The translations under genes were made by a program, and so were the position numbers. Shown here piece after piece: positions 1 to 5,188 of a stretch of DNA of 6,065 bases. Source of the stretch: Microcaldota archaeon (GTDB taxonomy: Archaea > Micrarchaeota > Micrarchaeia > Norongarragalinales > WALN01). Numbering within the stretch: position 1 is the stretch's first letter; each line of letters begins with the position of its first letter. The DNA lies in NCBI GenBank assembly GCA_015522865.1, contig WALN01000011.1, positions 1 to 6,065 on the forward strand, given 5' to 3'. The notes beneath the pieces are model-generated. The model searched no databases. It was not told where the DNA came from and worked only from the letters and a program-made list of their open reading frames with translations.

Positions 1-110
1 GCCAGGTAGCCGACTTTTCCTATAAGAACATATATGCCCGCTCCAATAACTACCGAGAGCCCAACTAACGCGGCTTCAAACAGTCCGAGCTCTTTTTTCA
101 GCTTTTGCAT
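1..110 (-). CDS. APC-superfamily amino acid permease, N-terminal fragment (cut by window edge)
   Basis: The first 36 codons of a minus-strand gene are present; the rest lies left of the window. After a short basic N-terminus (MQKLKKELG) comes FEAALVGLSVVIGAGIYVLIG, which is the first transmembrane helix of the amino acid-polyamine-organocation (APC) transporters. The GAGI segment at residues 23-26 is the unwound part of helix 1 that in characterised members binds the substrate's carboxylate and amino groups. The product is therefore probably an inner-membrane amino acid importer or exchanger; the substrate cannot be told from this piece. ATG at 110 is chosen because an in-frame TAA lies a few codons upstream and a TATA-like box sits about 30 bases before it. 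It follows scpA on the same strand after 39 bases, so partial read-through from scpA is possible, but it seems to have its own promoter. Confidence 0.85.
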   Translation of the reverse strand, partial: MQKLKKELGLFEAALVGLSVVIGAGIYVLIGKVGYL

Positions 111-136
111 GTTTTTAATATTCAGTTAAGTTTTAA

Positions 137-144
137 TATTTAAA
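137..144 (-). promoter_or_regulatory. TATA-like box for the permease gene
   Basis: On the minus strand this reads TTTAAATA, inside a wholly AT-rich gap after the scpA stop codon. Its centre is about 30 bases from the permease ATG, which would give a transcript with almost no leader. No Shine-Dalgarno sequence precedes the ATG. The gap is so AT-rich that a chance match is quite possible. Confidence 0.4.
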
Positions 145-149
145 TTATA

Positions 150-848
150 CTATTTCAATATTTTTACTGTTTCAACAAGTTCTTTAGCGTCCTTCTTTTC
201 AATTGGGTTTATTATTCTTATAAAAATTTCCCCCCAGATTTTCTCCTGCCATATGGAAATCTTATCCTCATTTACCAGATGTAATAATAGTGTAATCTTT
301 GTCACTATTTCTTCGGCACTTTTTGTTTTGACAAGCGAGGAGAACAAAAGAACATTTTCAGAATCCGCAATTTGCAGAGCCTCTTTGTATATCTCCTTCA
401 TTTTTTGGTGGAGGTCTCTCTTAGGTGGAGTTAGTTTCACTGGTTTTGTTTTTATTTTAGAAACATACCTTGGCTTTAACTGCATAGACGCTTCCATAGC
501 TTTTATCAGCTCTTCAAGCTCCACTCTTCTTTTCCTCGGCGTGTTATTTTTGAAAATTAAGGCGGGCAATTCCTCCTCAATTATACTTTCTTCTTCTGTT
601 CCCATCTCTTCTTCTATTTTTTCGTCGAAATTAAGTGCCATAGCTTTAAAGTGCACTAATAGCGCAGAAGCGAGAATCACATTTGCAGGTATCCTTAAGT
701 TTTGCAGCTGCATGTTTTTTATTTTTTTAATATAGGCATCTGCGATTTCAACTATATCTATATTCCACGGATCCATTTCTCTGCTTTCAATTAGCTCCAT
801 TAGTATTTCTCTCCAAGTGGGCTGACCCACCACTTTCAGCAGGTCCAT
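150..848 (-). CDS. scpA: Segregation and condensation protein A (ScpA, kleisin)
   Basis: The 232-residue product is the kleisin subunit of the SMC-ScpA condensin-like complex, which bridges SMC ATPase heads to organise and segregate the chromosome. The family N-terminal helical domain is clear at residues 12-72: a LIE..EMDPWNIDIVEIADAYIK block (residues 19-41) matches the ScpA pattern for the SMC-neck-binding region, followed by LRIPANVILASALLVHFKA. Residues 74-97 form a strongly acidic linker, and a basic stretch follows from about residue 104. The C-terminal segment from about residue 165 (the ITLLLHLVNEDKISIWQ...WGEIFI run) fits the winged-helix domain that contacts the SMC head. Length is typical of archaeal members. 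The ATG at 848 gives a leaderless fit to the TATA box at 868-877. Neither smc nor scpB is adjacent in this window, unlike many genomes. It is transcribed divergently from the KaiC-like ATPase. Family assignment rests on recognised motif patterns, not a search. Confidence 0.92.
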   Translation of the reverse strand: MDLLKVVGQPTWREILMELIESREMDPWNIDIVEIADAYIKKIKNMQLQNLRIPANVILASALLVHFKAMALNFDEKIEEEMGTEEESIIEEELPALIFKNNTPRKRRVELEELIKAMEASMQLKPRYVSKIKTKPVKLTPPKRDLHQKMKEIYKEALQIADSENVLLFSSLVKTKSAEEIVTKITLLLHLVNEDKISIWQEKIWGEIFIRIINPIEKKDAKELVETVKILK

Positions 849-867
849 GTTATTCTAATATTTTTCC

Positions 868-877
868 TATTTAAAAA
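868..877 (-). promoter_or_regulatory. TATA box for scpA
   Basis: The minus strand reads TTTTTAAATA here, close to the archaeal TATA consensus. Its centre is about 24-25 bases before the scpA ATG, which predicts transcription starting at or next to the start codon. No ribosome-binding motif lies between them, in line with a leaderless mRNA. Confidence 0.6.
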
Positions 878-892
878 CCTTACATCCTTTGA

Positions 893-909
893 ATTGAGAT
901 ATTCTCAAT
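893..909. promoter_or_regulatory. Inverted repeat between divergent promoters, candidate operator
   Basis: The sequence ATTGAGA-TAT-TCTCAAT is a perfect inverted repeat with 7-base arms and a 3-base spacer. It lies between the outward-facing TATA boxes of scpA (868-877) and the KaiC-like gene (919-926), and is only 9 bases from the latter. Dimeric helix-turn-helix regulators typically bind sites of this size and symmetry. Position just upstream of the plus-strand TATA/BRE could suit either activation or occlusion. The regulator is unknown, and a role is inferred only from symmetry and position. Confidence 0.45.
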
Positions 910-918
910 AACAAAAAC

Positions 919-926
919 TTTTAAAC
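919..926 (+). promoter_or_regulatory. TATA box for the KaiC-like ATPase gene
   Basis: TTTTAAAC preceded by AAAAAC resembles an archaeal TATA box with an A-rich BRE. It is centred about 31 bases before the ATG at 954, so the predicted leader is only a few bases. A weak AAGGT at 941-945 would mostly lie upstream of that predicted start, so it is probably not used as a ribosome site. Confidence 0.55.
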
Positions 927-953
927 ACTTACTTCATAATAAGGTAGATTGAA

Positions 954-1655
954 ATGAATAGGATAAAGACCGGCATACCCGGACTGGATGAGTTGATTGA
1001 AGGCGGATTTCCAGTAGCTTCAAGTATACTGCTTACTGGCGGACCAGGTTCTGGAAAGAGCATTTTCTGCTTGGAGTATTTATATAAGGGAGCGAATGAT
1101 TATGGAGAACCCGGCATGTACATCACTCTTGAGGAAGGGCCACACAATTTATGGTGGAACATGCAGAGATTCAAGTGGGATTTGTTGCCCCTTGAAAGAA
1201 AGAATTTGCTTAAAATATACAAGTTTGAGCCTGAAAAATCGATGAAAAATAATATTGAAGAGCAGATTAATAAAATTGTAGACAAAACTAAAGAGATGGG
1301 AGCCAAGAGATTAGTAATTGATTCAATAACTGCTTTTTCTTTTTGGGTTGAGGATGTTACTGAGATTCGATACGGCGTCTATAAACTAGTTAATGAGCTG
1401 AGAAAACTTAACTGCACCACTATTCTAACTTCTGAAACTTCTGGCAGGAAGAATGATATGAGCAGATTTGGAGTTGAAGAATTTTTAGTAGATGGAGTAA
1501 TTATGCTTTATTTTATGCCCCTTCATAGAGCTCTGTTTGTAAGAAAAATGAGGGGCACGAATCAGGACAAGAAGGTCCACCCAGTTGTTATAAACGACGC
1601 GGGCATAAGCGTGGACTCAAAGGAAGAAATCGCATGGGAAGCGCTTACTGACTAA
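954..1655 (+). CDS. KaiC-like single-domain RecA-superfamily ATPase
   Basis: The 233-residue protein is a single KaiC domain. The start MNRIKTGIPGLDELIEGGFP is the KaiC/RadA-like entry motif. Walker A GGPGSGKS is at residues 29-36, the paired glutamates of the ITLEE motif (E60, E61) are the expected catalytic pair, and Walker B RLVID is at 119-123. The KMRGTNQDKKVHP stretch near the end matches the conserved KaiC KMRGT...HP segment. It thus very likely binds and hydrolyses ATP and forms a ring-like oligomer. Cyanobacterial KaiC has two such domains and clock partners. Archaeal one-domain versions are common but mostly uncharacterised, some being linked to signalling or gene regulation, so no process can be assigned. 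It is divergent from scpA across a short shared promoter region and convergent with leuS, 25 bases apart. The first ATG is kept because the TATA box is placed for it and the family motif starts at once. Confidence 0.88.
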   Translation: MNRIKTGIPGLDELIEGGFPVASSILLTGGPGSGKSIFCLEYLYKGANDYGEPGMYITLEEGPHNLWWNMQRFKWDLLPLERKNLLKIYKFEPEKSMKNNIEEQINKIVDKTKEMGAKRLVIDSITAFSFWVEDVTEIRYGVYKLVNELRKLNCTTILTSETSGRKNDMSRFGVEEFLVDGVIMLYFMPLHRALFVRKMRGTNQDKKVHPVVINDAGISVDSKEEIAWEALTD

Positions 1656-1680
1656 ATCTCTTGTGCTGGAGACTATGGGC

Positions 1681-4533
1681 CTATTTTATAATTAGCGAAG
1701 GCTTTGTCGGCATTGCTTTTTCTGCTTTCTCTTCTCTGCTTTCTTCTTCTTTTTCAACATCTACTTTTTCCAAATTCAATTCACTTTTTATGAATCCAGA
1801 ATATTCATTGACTATTTTATACTCGTCAATTTTTTCCACTCCTTTCTCCTTGAACTCATAAAATCTCTTTGCTATGAACGCAACTAACTTTTTATTTTCA
1901 CAGTATTTTTTTATTTCTCCCACATCATCCGCTTTGTCAATAGACTCTGTCAATTGCTCCCACTTGCTCTCGCTTGCGACTATTATTTTCAAGTGCTTTG
2001 GTTCTATTGTTGTTATTTTTATTATGCTTCTGACATCCGAAACAATTTTGTCAACAAATTCCTGTTCTCTTTCTATTTTTTTATTAATCAATTTTTTGTC
2101 CGCCTCTGGCCACTGTTCCAGAGACACATAATTTTTCTTTCCATATCTCTCCCAGAGCTCCTCGCACAAATGCGGTATTACTGGAGCAAGCAGTTTGACC
2201 CACTTCTCGAAAAGCCCATCAGCAGCATAGGCAACTTCCTCGTCAGAGGCTTTTTTCAGAAACTCCTCCACCTCGTTTATTGCGGTGTAAAAAGCTATTT
2301 GTATATATTCTCTTATTCTGAACGATTCAAGAGAGCTTGTCGATTTTTCTATGATCCCCTGCATTCTGCTTATTATCCACTTCGAGTTCCTTCCTTCTTT
2401 TTTCTCCTTCTTTCTGTTTTCTATCAGTTGATTTGCTATGTTCCAGAAGCGCATAAGCCTCCTCTTTGTGCTTTCTATATCCCTTGCTCTGAAATCCAGA
2501 ACCGACTCGAAATCCGCTGCCCCTCCCATGTACAACCTGAACAAATCCGCCCCGTATTCTCTTTTTACATCAACAAGCGAAATAACATTGCCTTTGCTCT
2601 TGCTCATCTTTGCCCCCTCTCTTATCAGCATATCATTTAAAGTTATTGCTCTTGGCCAGTCTCTTTCTCTGAATATCGCAGCATGCGCAAAAATGAAGAA
2701 GCTTAGGTGGTTTGAGATGTGCGAAATTGCGGTGTGCCTGAGGTCGTTTGGATACCAGTATTCAAACTCTTCCTTTATTTTTTCAATTGCTCCCTCAGGA
2801 ATTTTTGTTTTTTCTGATATTTTTTTTGGTTCTCCTTTGCCCAGAAACACATAATCAAAAAATTCCGGCGTCAATTGTTCTGGTTTTATTCCAAATTTTC
2901 TTATGTTCTTTATTATAGTATAGAATGCCATGTAAATTGTTGAATCCGAAAGCGATTCTATTATCCACCCCTTTTCAAAAGGAAGTTCAGTGCCAATGCC
3001 CCTCTTTCTTGCGCACGGCCTCTTGTCAAGCCATTCAAAAACATCTTTGAACTGCTTTCTATATTTTTTTGGGTATATTGTCATTTTATCTAAACAATTG
3101 TATGCTTTTTCCTTCCATCCATTTGAGTTGAAGTCCAGAAACCACTGGTCCGGAAGTATTGCGCCGACAATTTTGCCTCCACATCTGCACCTCGCTTTCC
3201 TCGATGTCTCATAAAAGTACTCCGCTTTCCCGTTTTTTACCAGCCACTCCCCAACTTTTTCTTTTGCTTCCCTCACACTCATCCCTTTAAACTTCCCGCA
3301 ATTTTTGTTCATTTTTCCATTGTAAAACTCATCCTTGTACAATTCCGCAGTTGCTTTTTCGAGAGCTTCCTTTTGCGATGTGCTTTTTATATTGTACTTT
3401 TTACATATTTCCACTGCAGGGAGTTTTCCGTATTTTTTGCTTTCAATGAGCGGAATGTATTCAAATTCCAACTGCTCTTTTTTCAGCCCATATTTTTTCA
3501 GTTTTTTCTCGTTGTTTTTTAGCTCTTCAATTGCTGCATGGTCAAAAGGGGCGTCTGACGGAACTGAATGAACAAAGCCAGAAGCATTGTCGGGGTCAAC
3601 AAAATTTCCGGGCAGAATTATAATTTTCCTCCCATTTGGATCTATGCAATATTTCCTAACAAATTCGCTTCCCTTTACTTCCTTTATTATTTTTATTTTC
3701 CATCCCTGCTTTTCCAGCTTTTCAATTGCCTCCTTGCTCACCCACCATTTTTCCTTCTTTCCTTCCTTTTCAACTCTTACTTTGACATATTCCACATTTG
3801 CATTTACGAACATGTTTGTGATTCCAAAAACAGTCTCCGGCCTCAACGTGCTTGAGATTATGTAAGCATCATCTCCTTCTAGTTTTGATTTAAACGCAAA
3901 AAACTTTTGGAGCTCAACTGGATTTGTGTCTCCCCCCTGGATATCATCTTCACCAACCGCGTTCCTGCAGTTCAAACAGTAAAGAATCGGATATTTCTCT
4001 CTCTTTATATAGTTTTTTTCTTTGTATTTTTTGAACTGCCACTCTATAAATTTATTGTACTCTTTGTCCCCCGTTGTGAACTGCCTGCTCAGGTCAAGAG
4101 AGAATCCCATATTTTTAAAATCATTCACAATTTTTTCTGAGAAGAATTTCACAATATTCCATGGTTCTGAAAAGCTCTCAACTATTTTTTCAATTTCTTC
4201 TTTGTTGCTTATATAATAGCCCACATATTTTTTGTAGAGTTCTACTGTCTCGGCGTCTTTCTTTTTTATTTTGTCTGCGATTGCGAGGACAGGAGTCCCT
4301 GTTACGTGAAAGGCCATTGGCCAGAGTGTGTTGTATCCCCTCATCCTTTTGAACCGCGCAATTATATCTCCATTAACATATGTCCTTCCATGTCCCACAT
4401 GCAAAGGTCCGGAGACATATGGATAAGGGACGGTAAGGAAAAATTTCTTTTTCTGCTTTTTCACTTCAGGCTCGAATACTTTTTCCCCAAACCATTTTCT
4501 CTGCCATTTTTCTTCCACTTCTTTGAAATCCAT
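1681..4533 (-). CDS. leuS: Leucyl-tRNA synthetase, archaeal type
   Basis: The 950-residue class I synthetase charges tRNA-Leu with leucine in the cytoplasm. The Rossmann-fold catalytic site shows HVGH at residues 45-48 and KMSKS at 642-646. The inserted CP1 editing domain, which hydrolyses mischarged tRNA, carries the threonine-rich TLRPET motif (229-234) and VPSDAPFD, whose D331 probably equals the conserved editing aspartate. Cysteine pairs CLNC (186-189) and CRC (449-451) may bind zinc. WLDKRPCARKRGIGTELPF and the following IIESLSDSTIYMAFYT are hallmarks of the archaeal/eukaryal LeuRS group rather than the bacterial one. An anticodon-binding helical domain follows KMSKS, and the archaeal C-terminal extension ends in AMPTKPSLIIK after a highly charged Glu/Lys stretch. 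Length is normal and no motif is missing. The start MDFKEVEEKWQRKW fits the family N-terminus. It is divergent from the archaeosortase gene; the two genes have separate roles. Confidence 0.98.
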   Translation of the reverse strand: MDFKEVEEKWQRKWFGEKVFEPEVKKQKKKFFLTVPYPYVSGPLHVGHGRTYVNGDIIARFKRMRGYNTLWPMAFHVTGTPVLAIADKIKKKDAETVELYKKYVGYYISNKEEIEKIVESFSEPWNIVKFFSEKIVNDFKNMGFSLDLSRQFTTGDKEYNKFIEWQFKKYKEKNYIKREKYPILYCLNCRNAVGEDDIQGGDTNPVELQKFFAFKSKLEGDDAYIISSTLRPETVFGITNMFVNANVEYVKVRVEKEGKKEKWWVSKEAIEKLEKQGWKIKIIKEVKGSEFVRKYCIDPNGRKIIILPGNFVDPDNASGFVHSVPSDAPFDHAAIEELKNNEKKLKKYGLKKEQLEFEYIPLIESKKYGKLPAVEICKKYNIKSTSQKEALEKATAELYKDEFYNGKMNKNCGKFKGMSVREAKEKVGEWLVKNGKAEYFYETSRKARCRCGGKIVGAILPDQWFLDFNSNGWKEKAYNCLDKMTIYPKKYRKQFKDVFEWLDKRPCARKRGIGTELPFEKGWIIESLSDSTIYMAFYTIIKNIRKFGIKPEQLTPEFFDYVFLGKGEPKKISEKTKIPEGAIEKIKEEFEYWYPNDLRHTAISHISNHLSFFIFAHAAIFRERDWPRAITLNDMLIREGAKMSKSKGNVISLVDVKREYGADLFRLYMGGAADFESVLDFRARDIESTKRRLMRFWNIANQLIENRKKEKKEGRNSKWIISRMQGIIEKSTSSLESFRIREYIQIAFYTAINEVEEFLKKASDEEVAYAADGLFEKWVKLLAPVIPHLCEELWERYGKKNYVSLEQWPEADKKLINKKIEREQEFVDKIVSDVRSIIKITTIEPKHLKIIVASESKWEQLTESIDKADDVGEIKKYCENKKLVAFIAKRFYEFKEKGVEKIDEYKIVNEYSGFIKSELNLEKVDVEKEEESREEKAEKAMPTKPSLIIK
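1716..1755 (+). terminator. Pyrimidine/T-rich tract, possible terminator for the KaiC-like gene
   Basis: About 60 bases after the KaiC-like stop codon, the plus strand becomes an almost pure T/C tract with several runs of four or five Ts and no purines except isolated Gs. Archaeal RNA polymerase terminates at U-rich tracts, so transcripts entering this convergent region could end here. However, the tract is also simply the antisense of Glu/Lys codons in the C-terminal tail of LeuRS, and no hairpin precedes it. The 25-base gap between the two stop codons itself has no T-run. Confidence 0.25.
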
Positions 4534-4555
4534 GCACTTTTTAGAACTTCAAACC

Positions 4556-4562
4556 TTAAAAT
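4556..4562 (-). promoter_or_regulatory. TATA-like box for leuS
   Basis: The minus strand reads ATTTTAA here, centred about 26 bases before the leuS ATG at 4533, the spacing expected for a leaderless transcript. No Shine-Dalgarno motif precedes the ATG. The stronger palindromic TTTAAA at 4574-4585 could be used instead, giving a leader of roughly 20 bases. Confidence 0.45.
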
Positions 4563-4573
4563 GCTTTCTTAAT

Positions 4574-4585
4574 GAATTTAAATTC
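4574..4585 (+). promoter_or_regulatory. Palindromic TATA box for the archaeosortase gene
   Basis: GAATTTAAATTC is a perfect 12-base palindrome centred about 24-25 bases before the ATG at 4604. That spacing predicts a leaderless mRNA starting at this ATG and helps choose it over the upstream in-frame ATG at 4523, which lies within leuS and before this box. Because it is symmetrical it could in principle recruit TBP in either direction. Confidence 0.55.
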
Positions 4586-4603
4586 CTTTCTTCTTCTTAC
4601 CTT

Positions 4604-5137
4604 ATGAAGCACAAAATGAGCGAGCTTTTTTTTGAAGCAGGAAAATTTATTGCATCGTTTTTTATTTCATTCGCTTTTTTTAGCTGGCTCTTTTCCTATT
4701 TTTCATTTTTCAACTGGGCAACTGCCTACATCTCGTCTATTTATCTCTCCTTCCTTGGAATCTCTTCGAATATTTTAATAGTTCAAAATTTCCCTACAAT
4801 TGTTTCTAAGTATTTTTCCGCATCAATTATTGAATTATGCTCTGGAAAATTGGAAATCGCGTTTATTGCAGCTGCTCTCCTTTCCTCTTTTGACAGAAAA
4901 ATAAATTACAGATTGTGGGGGGTGCTTGTGGGTTTGATTTTGGTTTTTCTTTTGAATCCGCTCAGGATTGTTATCTCGCTTCTTGCGTTTCATTCGCTTG
5001 ACCTCTCAACCTACTCGTTATTTCACAACATCCTTTTTAGGATTTCTCTGATATTCTTTCTCATCATTTTTTACTATTTGTGGTATCTAAACTTTCTGAA
5101 CTTCAGCAAAATGCGTGAAATGGCGAAAAGTATATAA
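4604..5137 (+). CDS. Exosortase/archaeosortase family membrane protease-transpeptidase
   Basis: The 177-residue protein is nearly all hydrophobic, with about five to six membrane segments (roughly residues 14-35, 38-60, 83-95, 104-128 and 139-166). The three family-defining residues are in the right order and context: Cys79 in ELCSGKLE, Arg121 in NPLRIV, and His141 in LFHNILFR. In this family the cysteine attacks a C-terminal sorting signal of exported proteins, removing the tail helix and, for ArtA, helping attach a lipid anchor. The length matches a core domain with no extra domains. An in-frame ATG at 4523 would add 27 residues but overlaps the leuS start and precedes the TATA box, so ATG 4604 is preferred; ATG 4616 is a close alternative. 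The next gene, 51 bases on (36 if its ATG start is used), encodes a signal-peptide protein and is a candidate substrate. Which archaeosortase subclass this is cannot be told by eye. Low-complexity Phe/Ser/Ile content could weaken similarity searches. Confidence 0.85.
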   Translation: MKHKMSELFFEAGKFIASFFISFAFFSWLFSYFSFFNWATAYISSIYLSFLGISSNILIVQNFPTIVSKYFSASIIELCSGKLEIAFIAAALLSSFDRKINYRLWGVLVGLILVFLLNPLRIVISLLAFHSLDLSTYSLFHNILFRISLIFFLIIFYYLWYLNFLNFSKMREMAKSI

Positions 5138-5139
5138 AA
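5131..5139 (+). promoter_or_regulatory. TATA box for the secreted protein gene
   Basis: TATATAAAA is the best TATA consensus match in the window and overlaps the archaeosortase stop codon (5135-5137). It predicts transcription starting near 5157-5162, about 28-30 bases before GTG 5189. The secreted protein gene therefore probably has its own promoter even though it follows the archaeosortase gene closely. Confidence 0.6.
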
Positions 5140-5177
5140 AAACAACAACATTTCTAATTGTATAACAACTAAAATGC

Positions 5178-5183
5178 GAGGTG
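5178..5183 (+). promoter_or_regulatory. Shine-Dalgarno site that favours GTG 5189 as start
   Basis: GAGGTG is complementary to the usual archaeal 16S rRNA 3' tail (CACCTC) and ends five bases before an in-frame GTG at 5189. It lies inside the reading frame that would begin at ATG 5174, so if it works as a ribosome site the true start is the GTG. It is the only convincing Shine-Dalgarno motif seen before any gene in the window. Confidence 0.55.
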
Positions 5184-5188
5184 TTGAA

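Noticed and set aside
253..735. A 160-codon open frame opposite scpA
   Set aside because: It is the antisense of the ScpA coding region, with Ser/Phe-rich low-complexity product and no promoter.
1656..1680. Possible hairpin terminator in the convergent gap
   Set aside because: Only a 4-base TCTC/GAGA pairing is visible and no T-run follows directly, so it is too weak to report as a terminator.
1954..2640. A 228-codon open frame on the plus strand opposite leuS
   Set aside because: It is antisense to the well-supported LeuRS catalytic and anticodon-binding regions, has no recognisable motif, and its composition (Phe, Leu, Ser, Tyr, Cys) is what antisense Lys/Glu-rich coding yields.
3181..3300. 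Possible frameshift around the cysteine-rich and charged region of LeuRS
   Set aside because: The reading frame is continuous from HVGH through KMSKS to the C-terminal tail and the total length is normal for the archaeal enzyme.
4523..4603. Upstream in-frame extension of the archaeosortase to ATG 4523
   Set aside because: It would overlap the leuS start and place the start codon upstream of the TATA box; the added 27 residues resemble translated intergenic DNA.
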